A DNA stretch of 64,000 nt. Origin: Marinicellulosiphila megalodicopiae (GTDB taxonomy: Bacteria > Pseudomonadota > Gammaproteobacteria > Pseudomonadales > Natronospirillaceae). The stretch is taken from NCBI RefSeq assembly GCF_045862395.1, contig NZ_AP023087.1, positions 1,798,001 to 1,862,000 on the forward strand. Direction: 5' to 3'. The position numbers were made by a program, and so were the translations under genes. A model generated the notes under the pieces. That model made no database searches, was not told the origin of the DNA, and worked only from the letters and a program-made list of their open reading frames with translations. Of the stretch, positions 44,556-53,535 are shown piece by piece; the first letter of the stretch is position 1, and each line of letters opens with the position of its first letter.

Positions 44556-45146
44556 TTAAAGCCCTTCTTTATTAGTATTAATTAATATTTGTAAATGAAT
44601 TGTGCTTTTTTGAGTGTCATTTTCGTTAACTATGGTCGTTTTTTTGAAATTTTGAAATTTTGGAGACAGTTTAATCTTTTTTTCCGCTTCATTGGGTTTG
44701 GGGGTATTGTTCGGAAGTGGCGAATGAGTAAAAGGTGTGGGAATGTTATTTTCTGAATCTTGAATGTATGTTGGGCTGAGTTCAGGAACGGTTTCAGTGC
44801 TAATATCATTTGCTAAATTTGATTGGGCAAGCCATTTTAGATAAAGAATTTTATCATTTTCATTTAATTGATCGATATCTACAAATTGATGGCCATTTTC
44901 TAATTGCCATAATTCAAATAAAATATCATTAGGGATTGTTGTAGTTGATGTATGTGTTTCGGTGCTGGTTTGTTTTGGAACACCATCTAATTTGTTAAGT
45001 TGATTAAATGTTTCATTTGTAAATTGTTGATCACTCATGTCCTCGCTCACCCATTGGCCCCAATCATCAGTAGACCACTGTTCGCAAAATACAAAATTAG
45101 GCATCATAAAACATAAGAAGCAGACAAGGGATTGTTTATATTTCAT
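44556..45146 (-). CDS. Exported protein with N-terminal DDWGQW motif
   Basis: I do not recognise a family. The 196-residue protein has a signal peptide (MKYKQSLVCFLCFMMPNFVFC; the Cys at residue 21 follows FVF, a poor lipobox), then STDDWGQWVSEDMS about five residues into the mature part. The rest is polar, Asn/Thr/Pro-rich and probably flexible, with a low-complexity middle (NIPTPFTHSPLPNNTPKPNEAEKK). The DDWGQW motif recurs at the same place in the 122-residue protein at 46870-47238. Its ATG overlaps the kinase stop as ATGA, with GGAGG upstream, so it is tightly coupled to the sensor kinase. Confidence 0.75.
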   Translation of the reverse strand: MKYKQSLVCFLCFMMPNFVFCEQWSTDDWGQWVSEDMSDQQFTNETFNQLNKLDGVPKQTSTETHTSTTTIPNDILFELWQLENGHQFVDIDQLNENDKILYLKWLAQSNLANDISTETVPELSPTYIQDSENNIPTPFTHSPLPNNTPKPNEAEKKIKLSPKFQNFKKTTIVNENDTQKSTIHLQILINTNKEGL

Positions 45147-46714
45147 TTAACCTCCGTTTGCTTTATTTGTGCAATACTTGCATCAAATGTTAAATTAAAT
45201 TGCGCGCCACCTTGGGTATTATTTCTCGCTTCAATTTTACCTTTTTGCAATAATGTCATACGTTGTACGATTGATAGACCAAGACCATGCCCAGCCATTT
45301 TTTTATTTCTTGATTGCTCTTCAACAAAAAAAGGTTCGAATATATTTTTGACATTTTGTTGTTGAATGCCAATGCCATCATCAGAGACAGTAACAGTTAA
45401 TTGTTTTTCGTCTAATAAAACTAAAATATCGATTTTAGATTTTGCGTATCTTTGGGCATTTGTTAATAAATTTTGTAATATTGTTTTCCAATACTGTTCA
45501 ATTCCAAGGATGTAAATTCCCTGTGGGCATTGAATATTGATGTTGGATCGACTTAAGGGTTCTAAATCATTTTTTAAACTAGTGCATAATGCAAAAAGAT
45601 TAAATTGTTTAGACTCGGTAGTGGGGTTAAATTCTAACGAGCTGTAAAGCAATAGTTCATCAACTAAATTGTGTAATTCAGTCATATAGACTTTTAATGT
45701 TTGAGCGTGGTGACTAGTTAATTGGTTGGATTCTTCTAGCATTGCAATTCTGTATCCCATTTTCACAATTGGGGTGCGAAACTCGTGGGAAATTGAACGG
45801 CTAAGTTGCTGTTGGTCTTTTACTAATGTAATGACGCGTTTTGCCATTTGGTCAACTTCCTGTGTTAACACAGAAAGTGCGTCATCACCTTGCTGACTGA
45901 TCGTAATATCAAGGGAAGTGTTTCCAAGTTTATCTAAAATAGCGACATTATTGACATCTTCAGCTAATTTTTTTAATCGACTTGCAAAGGGTTTGAATAA
46001 AAACCAGCCTGTAATTAAAGATACAATTAACACAAAAATTGTGAGGATAAATATCCAAAACATAGGATAAGGGTTGAAATGTTCAACAGGGCCCACTTTT
46101 AAAATCATGGGAGATTTACCAAATTGACTGAACGTAGTGATTCCATCTGATTGGTTAAAGCGATAAACCACTATTTTATTAATATCTAGCTGCGCTTTTT
46201 CGTAGTCAGTTAAAGCAAGTTTGTCTCGATGAATTAAGCCAATATCGGTGACAAACCATTCTTTAATTTTATTTAACTGATGTTCTCTAAGGGGTGGTGG
46301 GGTTTGGCCGAGCTCATTGAGTATGAAGTTATTGACACCTTCAAAAAGCTGCCTGTTAAAACCTTGGAATTCAAATGAGATTAGCTGGGAGTCGTTAATT
46401 GAATACTCAACATGTTTTAAGTCGGAATTCACCAAACTGACTGAATAATGATCTGGTGATTGGTTGTTGGCGTTGCTTAGTTTCATATTTAAGCCGGTGG
46501 CTTTGATGGCTAATTTAAACCACTCTTGCTGTGCATCACCTTCATGTCTATTTAACCCATTTTTAATTAACGCCATAACTCCTGATAATTGTGACTTTGT
46601 ATATTCAAGGTCTCTCTTTTTACTTAATTCATTAAACGCAAATAGCCCACCTAAGCAGACTAAAATAGTTACTACAAGCATTCTGGAGTAAATACGTAAA
46701 AATAAATTATTCAT
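45143..46714 (-). CDS. Sensor histidine kinase, RstB-like
   Basis: The 523-residue protein has one N-terminal membrane helix (about 11-28), a periplasmic domain of about 190 residues, a second helix (220-241), a HAMP-like segment (242-295) and a HisKA domain with phospho-acceptor His310 in SRSISHEFRTP. The ATPase domain has the N box (QNLLTNAQRYAKSK), VSDDGIGIQQQN and GHGLGLSIVQRM. The order of features is as in RstB. It is co-transcribed with a small exported protein (4-nt overlap), the TPR-barrel gene and the response regulator. Confidence 0.93.
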   Translation of the reverse strand: MNNLFLRIYSRMLVVTILVCLGGLFAFNELSKKRDLEYTKSQLSGVMALIKNGLNRHEGDAQQEWFKLAIKATGLNMKLSNANNQSPDHYSVSLVNSDLKHVEYSINDSQLISFEFQGFNRQLFEGVNNFILNELGQTPPPLREHQLNKIKEWFVTDIGLIHRDKLALTDYEKAQLDINKIVVYRFNQSDGITTFSQFGKSPMILKVGPVEHFNPYPMFWIFILTIFVLIVSLITGWFLFKPFASRLKKLAEDVNNVAILDKLGNTSLDITISQQGDDALSVLTQEVDQMAKRVITLVKDQQQLSRSISHEFRTPIVKMGYRIAMLEESNQLTSHHAQTLKVYMTELHNLVDELLLYSSLEFNPTTESKQFNLFALCTSLKNDLEPLSRSNINIQCPQGIYILGIEQYWKTILQNLLTNAQRYAKSKIDILVLLDEKQLTVTVSDDGIGIQQQNVKNIFEPFFVEEQSRNKKMAGHGLGLSIVQRMTLLQKGKIEARNNTQGGAQFNLTFDASIAQIKQTEVK

Positions 46715-46869
46715 AAAATTTTAAATTCAAAAGAAATCGATTATATCTAAAATCAATCTGGTTTATTGTTTTAAATAAAATATTTTGAAAATTGAATTGT
46801 GATACAGGCTGGGTTTTGTTTGAAGTGTGATTCAGTTCTAATTTTTTAAATGGGTAGATAAAATAGAAA

Positions 46870-47238
46870 TTATTCTGTTGGCTCAATCATTGGTTGTTCG
46901 GGAGCTTGAGTGGGGTCTAAATTAATTAATTCACGTTTGTTTTCAAATTCAGGAAGTTCAAATCCACGGTTGTGCTCAATTAGTTGAAAATTAGGCATTT
47001 GTAAATCTTCATTGAAACCTGGTGTTGAACTTGAATGAGCTTTTGTTGTGTCGGATTGATTGGCTGTTGCTTTTCTAAGATCTAGGTGTTCTTTCGCAGA
47101 TTCATTAAGGCTTTGAAGCATTTCAATAGAGAATTTTTCATCTTGCCATTGTCCCCAGTCGTCATTAGCTAAACTGAAGCTTGAACTTAAGCTTAGTAAG
47201 GATAATGTCACTAATTGGTAGCTGCGTAAAAAAGTCAT
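46870..47238 (-). CDS. Small exported protein with N-terminal DDWGQW motif
   Basis: The 122-residue product has a clear Sec signal peptide (MTFLRSYQLVTLSLLSLSSSFSLA) followed at once by NDDWGQWQDEKFS, the same motif and position as in the 196-residue protein at 44556-45146. The rest is short, polar and Pro/Glu-rich (ELPEFENKRELINLDPTQAPEQPMIEPTE) and has no recognised domain. It is the first gene of the minus-strand cluster, 155 bp before the kinase start. A 10-5-10 inverted repeat lies just upstream. Confidence 0.7.
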   Translation of the reverse strand: MTFLRSYQLVTLSLLSLSSSFSLANDDWGQWQDEKFSIEMLQSLNESAKEHLDLRKATANQSDTTKAHSSSTPGFNEDLQMPNFQLIEHNRGFELPEFENKRELINLDPTQAPEQPMIEPTE

Positions 47239-47259
47239 TTAATACCTATTAAATAAATG

Positions 47260-47284
47260 TTCAAAGTCATTTACTGGCTTTGAA
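47260..47284. promoter_or_regulatory. Inverted repeat upstream of the DDWGQW cluster
   Basis: ttcaaagtca and tggctttgaa form a 10-bp inverted repeat (9 of 10 pairs) with a 5-nt centre, 21 bp upstream of the first start codon of the cluster. It may be an operator or a leader hairpin; I cannot tell which. Confidence 0.4.
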
Positions 47285-47400
47285 ATTGTTTGTTAATTGT
47301 ATTATGCATATATTTATGTAAATAATGTCTAAATCTTGTATTTATATTGTAACTGGATGATTTGACGAACCAGACATTTTAATTTTGAATGGACAAATAA

Positions 47401-47515
47401 TTCATCTAAAACAATAAATCATCTAAAACATTGTGCCTATCAATTGTGCCTATTAATAGTGTCTATTTCTTCATCGTGCCAATTATATTCTTCATAGTGC
47501 CAATTATAACTATCT
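47401..47515. repeat. Cluster of short direct repeats in an intergenic region
   Basis: The 450-bp gap between the DDWGQW cluster and the methyltransferase gene holds no gene that I can see. In it are three kinds of near-perfect tandem units: atctaaaaca twice, tgtgcctat variants three times (one tgtctatt), and ttcatcgtgccaattata / ttcatagtgccaattata. The region is otherwise AT-rich. Confidence 0.7.
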
Positions 47516-47736
47516 TGAATGGCTTAATAAAGGTGCAAAACTTTTCAAAAATAGCGCTGTAATCCTTTTTTATAGTTGTAACTTGTTTGGGTGGCCGTAA
47601 TATATGGGGCTGAGGCGTAATTGGTTATTTAATTAGTGAAATAGTTATTTTTTGTAATCGGTTATAATGAGAAATAATTCCGTATTTGAACGTTCAATTG
47701 ATTTTTGAACGATTGCTTTTATTAAGAAATAATAAA

Positions 47737-48501
47737 ATGAAACCATTAAATTTACAGTTGTTGTTAGATGTCTTGCTTGATTGCAATTCCGAATTACCCC
47801 TTCGAAAAAAAGTTTTGGATGAGTTTGTAGAGTACTGTGCCTTAATCACAGATATAGACGCGGATGTGACTTTTAATGCTTTTGCGCCTGACACGCATTT
47901 GCCATCGGGGATGGCAATTAACCCCCAAGCTGCTGCAATGTGCGTGACAGACTATGGGCGCACAACAGCATTTATAAGAGCAGTGCATGATGCGATGGAA
48001 TATTTATTAGCTCAAACCCGAAGTAATGCACTTACAACCTCACAAACTCTTAATGTGCTTTATGCTGGGTGCGGCCCTTATGCCACATTGATGCTTGCTA
48101 CCATTGTGAAATTTCAAGAACACTCTATTAATTTTCATATGTTAGATATTCATCAATCTTCATTGGATAGTGTGCAAATACTGCTTAGGCACTTTGGTGT
48201 GGATGTGCAAAAAATTCAGTTTTTTTGTGCCGATGCCTGTGAGTTTAAACCAAAAATTAAGTTTGATTTAATAGTTGCCGAAACCATGCAAAAAGCATTA
48301 GAGCAAGAGCCTCAATTCCAGCTAACTGTAAATCTCAAACAATATTTAACCGAAAAAGGGGTTTTTATTCCTGAGGCGATACAGCTTCAATTAGCATTAA
48401 TTCATTGGAAGCAAGAGCTTGAAATAACCCTAAAATATAAACAAAAATTGCTTCAAACGGATATAAAACAATTTGACCGAGTGTTAATTGGGGGGGATTA
48501 A
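47737..48501 (+). CDS. SAM-dependent methyltransferase, 5' part of a gene split at a G tract
   Basis: The ATG at 47737 (MKPLNLQLLLDVLLD) begins a frame of 254 codons that ends with TAA at 48499-48501. SAM motif I is NVLYAGCGPYATLMLA and motif II is FHMLDIHQSSLDSV; FDLIVAETMQKALEQEPQ follows. This is a class I methyltransferase of unknown substrate, loosely like the PRMT-type group in having a following beta-rich part. The frame stops at a run of seven G (48490-48496). One more G would carry it on into the frame at 48495-48791 and give a protein of 351 residues. The shorter form lacks the C-terminal beta domain. Confidence 0.75.
   Translation: MKPLNLQLLLDVLLDCNSELPLRKKVLDEFVEYCALITDIDADVTFNAFAPDTHLPSGMAINPQAAAMCVTDYGRTTAFIRAVHDAMEYLLAQTRSNALTTSQTLNVLYAGCGPYATLMLATIVKFQEHSINFHMLDIHQSSLDSVQILLRHFGVDVQKIQFFCADACEFKPKIKFDLIVAETMQKALEQEPQFQLTVNLKQYLTEKGVFIPEAIQLQLALIHWKQELEITLKYKQKLLQTDIKQFDRVLIGGD
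48490..48496 (+). repeat. Homopolymeric tract of seven G
   Basis: A run of seven G in a strongly AT-rich gene, at the exact point where the methyltransferase frame shifts. Confidence 0.95.
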
Positions 48502-48791
48502 CACTTTCAATAGATTCGGTGGATCTTTGGTTGGAAAAGCATAATCATTCTGTTGGGGGATATTTGGATTTTGGCCAGATTTCCTTGCCTTATATTTCAG
48601 GTAATATTCAATATGATGTTGCAATTTTGACTGAGATTACTTTGTTTAAAGGGCATAAATTAAAGGAGTATGAAAGTGATTTAACCCTTCCTACTAAAAT
48701 GCATGAAGCTTCTCCTGCAGTCTCTCAAACAAATTATCAATTAATCTATCAGTTGGGTAATTACCCTAAGTTTGAGCTGAATCTAAAATAA
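48495..48791 (+). pseudogene. 3' part of the split methyltransferase gene
   Basis: This frame encodes GLTLSIDSVDLWLEKHNHS, then VGGYLDFGQISLPYISGNIQYDVAILTEITLF and ends LIYQLGNYPKFELNLK. The strand pattern and lack of a good start (only a GTG at 48519 with no strong ribosome binding site) show that it is the detached C-terminal domain of the preceding methyltransferase and not a gene of its own. Confidence 0.75.
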
Positions 48792-48891
48792 AAACTCATC
48801 TAAATGCATTAACGATATAAATATTAATCATTAGTCAAAATCATTGAGCAGGGTACAATGCTTTATTTTTTGACTTTATAGATTTGATATT

Positions 48892-49800
48892 ATGACTGAT
48901 TTTTCTAAAGCCGATTTCCCTACTATTGAACAATTCATTGGAAATACGCCATTAGTGCGCTTACAACGCTTGGTGCCACAAGATTCAACCAATGTTGTAC
49001 TGGTGAAGCTTGAAGGCAATAACCCAGCAGGTTCTGTTAAAGATCGCCCTGCCATGAATATGATTGTTCAGGCTGAAGCTAAAGGTTTGATTAAACCAGG
49101 GGATTGTTTGATTGAAGCTACAAGTGGAAATACGGGCATTGCCCTTGCTATGGCTTGCGCCATTAAGGGCTATAAAATGATTTTGATCATGCCTGATAAT
49201 ATGAGCGAAGAGCGTAAAGCGTCGATGCGTGCTTATGGTGCTGAATTGGTTTTAGTCACCAAGGAGCAGGGTATGGAATACGCACGAGATTTAGCCTTAA
49301 CCATGCAAAGTGAAGGTAAGGGAGTTGTTCTAGATCAGTTTAATAATGGCGATAATCCTAATGCGCATTATTTAACAACCGGTCCTGAAATATGGGAACA
49401 AACTAAAGGCGAGATCACGCATTTTGTCAGCGCGATGGGCACAACTGGCACCATTATGGGTAACTCTACGTATTTAAAAGAGCAAAACCCAAGCATTCAA
49501 ATTGTAGGTTTGCAGCCTGAGGATGGTGCGTCCATTCCCGGTATTCGTCGTTGGCCAAAAGAATATTTACCGGGCATTTTTGAAGAGGCCAAAGTCGACA
49601 GTGTGATCGATATGGACCAATTAAGTGCTGAAATCACCATGAAACAATTAGCCAGCCAAGAAGGCATATTTTGTGGTGTGAGTTCAGGTGGCGCCGTTGC
49701 CGGTGCATTAAGATTAGAAAAACAACTCACCAACAGTGTGATTGTTGCCATTATTTGCGATCGCGGTGATCGCTATTTATCGACCGGAGTGTTTAATTGA
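48892..49800 (+). CDS. cysM: Cysteine synthase B
   Basis: CysM makes cysteine from O-acetylserine with sulfide or thiosulfate and PLP. The PLP Lys is Lys50 in EGNNPAGSVKDRPAMNM; the phosphate and substrate loop is EATSGNTGIALA. The region RRWPKEYLPGIFEEAKVD is typical of CysM and not CysK. The length is 302. Its TGA stop overlaps the TTG start of rlmD. Confidence 0.97.
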   Translation: MTDFSKADFPTIEQFIGNTPLVRLQRLVPQDSTNVVLVKLEGNNPAGSVKDRPAMNMIVQAEAKGLIKPGDCLIEATSGNTGIALAMACAIKGYKMILIMPDNMSEERKASMRAYGAELVLVTKEQGMEYARDLALTMQSEGKGVVLDQFNNGDNPNAHYLTTGPEIWEQTKGEITHFVSAMGTTGTIMGNSTYLKEQNPSIQIVGLQPEDGASIPGIRRWPKEYLPGIFEEAKVDSVIDMDQLSAEITMKQLASQEGIFCGVSSGGAVAGALRLEKQLTNSVIVAIICDRGDRYLSTGVFN

Positions 49801-51182
49801 TTCGTAAACGATTACCAAAAAAAACCAAAAGTGCTGTGAGTAAACAAGCGCTTAAACCCTTTGATGCCACGCAATTAATCGATATTGATCGATTGAGCCA
49901 CGAAGGCGATGGGATTGGTTTTTCTCAAGGCTACACAGTAACTGTGCCGTTTAGTCTGCCTGGTGAAACAATTTTAATTAAGCACCCTAAATACGATGAA
50001 CGCTCTGTTTTAGCGGTTATTGATAAAATCGAAAAAGTAAGCGACAAACGAATCGAGCCTGCTTGTGAATACTTTGCCCAATGTGGTGGCTGCGATTTAC
50101 AGCATGTTGATTACCAAGAGCAAATCGAATTAAAACAATCGCAATTTTTATGGCAATTTAAAGACCTTTTATACCAAGATTTAAAAGGCAAAAAGAAAAG
50201 TAAAATTGAAAAGCCATTGTTAAGCGAGCCGTTTGAATATCGCCACCGAATAAGATTGTCTGTTAATGATGGCAAGATTGGCTTTAAACAAGCAGGCAGC
50301 AATAATGTCATTCAAGTTGATTCTTGTTTGATTACCCACCCTTTGCTTCAAGCTAAATTGTCCGTCTCACAAGATGATGTCGTGACTCAATTGCATTCTT
50401 TGCAATCCGTTGAATGGTTAATTGATGATAATGAACAGATTGCTATTCGTCTGATTTTGAAAAAAATGCCCAACGCCACCAAACTTGCTCAATTAAGCGA
50501 GTATTTGGCCGAACACGAGGTGCACAATATTCGTGTAGAAGGTGGCAGTGAGATTTGGCAAAACAGTGAAAACCTCACCCAAAAAATAGAATATTTAACT
50601 TACCAATATCGTCCAGGTCAATTTACTCAAGTAAATACTTCAGTTAATCAAAAAATGATCGCTCAAGCGCAGCGTTGGATTTTAGATAGTGTTGGCAAAA
50701 ATGAGGCAAAACTGAATCAAGCACTGGATCTTTTTTGTGGAATGGGTAATTTTACATTGATGTTGGCAAAGCACTTTAAACACACTATTGGAATGGAAGG
50801 TGCTAAAGAGTCTATTCAATGCGCGTTGCAAAATACAAAAGAAAATCAAAAACAGTCTGAACCCGATAAAAAGTCTGAACTAAATGAGTTAACATTTCTC
50901 AAACAAGACTTATTTGATCCGTCTTGGCATGAACGATTAGGCTTTAAAACCTTTGATTTGGTTGTGTTGGATCCACCAAGAGCAGGTGCTAAGCAGATTT
51001 GTAGCGATATAGATAAAATAGATTGTGACTACTTGTTATACATCAGTTGTAACCAAGCAACATTAAAGCGTGATGCGCAGTTACTAAAACGAAAAAACTT
51101 TGTTATAGAACGGGCAGGCATAATGGATATGTTTGCACAAACGCACCATATTGAAACGATGGTGTTGTTTAAGAAAAAATAA
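49797..51182 (+). CDS. rlmD: 23S rRNA (uracil-1939-C5)-methyltransferase
   Basis: The 461-residue protein begins at a TTG overlapping the cysM stop (TTGA). A TRAM domain (IDIDRLSHEGDGIGFSQGYTVTVPFSLPGE) is followed by the iron-sulfur motif CEYFAQCGGCDLQH, with a fourth Cys in QVDSCLITHP. The methyltransferase part has QALDLFCGMGNFTLML, LVVLDPPRAGAKQ, the nucleophile Cys in LLYISCNQATLKRD and HHIETMVLF. This set defines RlmD (RumA). The order cysM-rlmD-relA-mazG is that of Pseudomonas. Confidence 0.95.
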   Translation: MIRKRLPKKTKSAVSKQALKPFDATQLIDIDRLSHEGDGIGFSQGYTVTVPFSLPGETILIKHPKYDERSVLAVIDKIEKVSDKRIEPACEYFAQCGGCDLQHVDYQEQIELKQSQFLWQFKDLLYQDLKGKKKSKIEKPLLSEPFEYRHRIRLSVNDGKIGFKQAGSNNVIQVDSCLITHPLLQAKLSVSQDDVVTQLHSLQSVEWLIDDNEQIAIRLILKKMPNATKLAQLSEYLAEHEVHNIRVEGGSEIWQNSENLTQKIEYLTYQYRPGQFTQVNTSVNQKMIAQAQRWILDSVGKNEAKLNQALDLFCGMGNFTLMLAKHFKHTIGMEGAKESIQCALQNTKENQKQSEPDKKSELNELTFLKQDLFDPSWHERLGFKTFDLVVLDPPRAGAKQICSDIDKIDCDYLLYISCNQATLKRDAQLLKRKNFVIERAGIMDMFAQTHHIETMVLFKKK

Positions 51183-51283
51183 TAAAAGTGATTGGGTTTT
51201 TAGTGATGAATACATTTAATGTGAAATTGCTTAGTTAATCGTCATAAAAATCCATTCACCATAACTTATAGGTAAAAGGGATA

Positions 51284-53524
51284 ATGGTTAAAGTAAGAGA
51301 AGAGCATCCAGTATTTAAAGATGGAACCGTTGATATTGATCAGTGGATGATTCGTTTGCAAGAACGTATGCCAATAGTGGATGAAGAGTCATTACTTCGA
51401 GCGTGTAAAATTGCTCGTGTAGCACATGAAGAAGGATTAGAACGTCAGGAAAATGCTTGGCAAAATGGGACTTCTAGTTATCATACAGGCCTAGAGATGG
51501 CGATGATTTTATCGGATTTACATCTTGATGAAGAATCATTAATCGCCGCTATTTTGTATCGCTGTGTGCGTGAAAATACACTTGCAATCAGTACAGTAAA
51601 AGATCAATTTGGATCGAAAGTGGCCTCTTTAATTAAAGGCGTTTTACAAATGGCGATGATCCATACAAAATTTCGTTCCACTCGAGCAAAATTGTTGGGT
51701 CAAGATGACACTCAAGGTGAAGCCATTCGTAAAATGCTTGTCACGATTGTGGATGATGTACGCGTCGCCTTAATTAAGTTAGCTGAACGAACCTGTGCCA
51801 TTAGAGCGGTAAAAACCGCGACGGCAAGTAAACGTTATCGGGTTGCTCGTGAGGTATTTGATATTTATGCACCATTGGCTCATCGATTAGGGGTAGGGCA
51901 CTTAAAGTGGGAGTTAGAAGATTTATCCTTTCGCTATATTGAGCCTCAAGAATATAAGCGAATCGCTAACTTAATTTCCGAAACCCGATTAGATCGCCAA
52001 GAATATATAGATCGTGTACTTAGTGATTTAAAAGATGCTTGTACCAAGCAAAATATTGAAGCCCAAATCTATGGCCGAGCCAAACATATTTATTCAATTT
52101 GGCGAAAAATGACTAAGAAAAATATTAATTTCTCTCAGGTTTATGATATTCGTGCCGTCAGAATTATGGTTGAAAACGTCACGCAGTGTTATCAGGTATT
52201 AGGGATCGTACACAGTTATTGGCGACATATACCTAAAGAGTTTGATGATTACATCGCCTCTCCAAAACCCAATGGATACAGTTCTTTACATACTGCAGTG
52301 ATTGGACCTGAGGGTAAAACTTTAGAAATACAAATTCGTACTCCTGATATGCATCAAGATGCGGAACTAGGTGTTTGTGCGCATTGGAAATATAAAGGGA
52401 CAGACACAAAAGGCAGTCAAGCAAGTAGAAGTTATGAAGAAAAAATAAATTGGCTAAGAAGTGTTTTAGAGTGGCATGAAGAAATCGGCGATTTGGATGG
52501 ATTTTCTAATCAAATGGCCGAAGATTCATCCGCAGAGCGCATTTATGTATTAACACCTGAAGGGCATATTGTTGATTTACATAAAGGCGCAACGCCTTTA
52601 GATTTTGCTTATAAAGTGCATACAGAGATTGGACACTCATGTCGAGGGGCAAAAGTTGCTGGGCAAATAGTGCCGCTTTCATATGAATTACAAATTGGTG
52701 ATCGAATTGAAATATTAACCACCAAAAATGGAACACCTTCAAGAGATTGGCTAAATAAAGAATTAGGGTTTGTGACTTCATCAAGAGCAAGAAGTAAAAT
52801 CAAACATTGGTTTAAATCTCAGAATCGAGATCAAAATATTATTGATGGCCGAATCACATTACAACGAGAAATACAACGGTATCACTTTGATAATATAGAT
52901 TATAACCTCATTGCCCTTGAGGTGAATTTTGATAAAGACGAAGATATGTTTGCAGCAATCGGTGCTGGGGATTTAAGTGTCATGCATGTAATACATGCAG
53001 CTGAAGATATTTATAAAGAAAAACAAGAATCTTTTCCAATTTTTAAAGATGTTGTTACAAAACCGTTATCTACTTCTGATATTAATATTCAAGGTGTCGG
53101 TAATTTATTAACAAATATTGCTAATTGTTGTTTACCAGTTCCAGGGGATGCCATTGGAGGATTCATTACACAAGGTCGTGGTGTAACTATTCATCGAGCC
53201 GATTGTGTGAATTTTTTGCAATTAGAAAACCAAGAGGCACAGCGAATTATTTCTGTTAATTGGGGGCATGAACCAACAAGTGTTTATCCAGTTGAGATTC
53301 ATATTTCTGCTTATGATCGAACGAATTTATTAATGGATATCATGAAAGTGTTATCGGTACTTGGGGTGAATATTACAAAAGTGAATACAATTTCTAATAA
53401 AAATGAATCGTTAGCTGAAATGAGATTGACAATTGAAATTGAAAATATTCACTCACTTAGTAAAATTTTTGCTCATATTTCAAAAATATCCAACATTATT
53501 AATGTTGAAAGAGCGGTCGTTTAA
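51284..53524 (+). CDS. relA: (p)ppGpp synthetase RelA
   Basis: RelA makes (p)ppGpp on ribosomes that hold uncharged tRNA. The 746-residue protein has, in order, a degenerate HD region (LSDLHLDEESLIAAILYRCVRENT; the metal-binding HD pair is lost, so it is synthetase only), the synthetase domain (GRAKHIYSIWRKMTKK, YDIRAVRIMV, YIASPKPNGYSSLHTAVIGPEG), a TGS domain (RIYVLTPEGHIVDLHKGATPLDFAYKVHT), a CC-containing region (ANCCLPVPGDAIGGFITQGRG) and a C-terminal ACT domain. The length is normal. Confidence 0.97.
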   Translation: MVKVREEHPVFKDGTVDIDQWMIRLQERMPIVDEESLLRACKIARVAHEEGLERQENAWQNGTSSYHTGLEMAMILSDLHLDEESLIAAILYRCVRENTLAISTVKDQFGSKVASLIKGVLQMAMIHTKFRSTRAKLLGQDDTQGEAIRKMLVTIVDDVRVALIKLAERTCAIRAVKTATASKRYRVAREVFDIYAPLAHRLGVGHLKWELEDLSFRYIEPQEYKRIANLISETRLDRQEYIDRVLSDLKDACTKQNIEAQIYGRAKHIYSIWRKMTKKNINFSQVYDIRAVRIMVENVTQCYQVLGIVHSYWRHIPKEFDDYIASPKPNGYSSLHTAVIGPEGKTLEIQIRTPDMHQDAELGVCAHWKYKGTDTKGSQASRSYEEKINWLRSVLEWHEEIGDLDGFSNQMAEDSSAERIYVLTPEGHIVDLHKGATPLDFAYKVHTEIGHSCRGAKVAGQIVPLSYELQIGDRIEILTTKNGTPSRDWLNKELGFVTSSRARSKIKHWFKSQNRDQNIIDGRITLQREIQRYHFDNIDYNLIALEVNFDKDEDMFAAIGAGDLSVMHVIHAAEDIYKEKQESFPIFKDVVTKPLSTSDINIQGVGNLLTNIANCCLPVPGDAIGGFITQGRGVTIHRADCVNFLQLENQEAQRIISVNWGHEPTSVYPVEIHISAYDRTNLLMDIMKVLSVLGVNITKVNTISNKNESLAEMRLTIEIENIHSLSKIFAHISKISNIINVERAVV

Positions 53525-53535
53525 GGTTTGAAAAA

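Noticed and set aside
48519..48791. Separate small gene beginning at GTG 48519
   Set aside because: There is no good ribosome binding site, and joining it to the preceding frame across the G tract gives one continuous methyltransferase-like protein.
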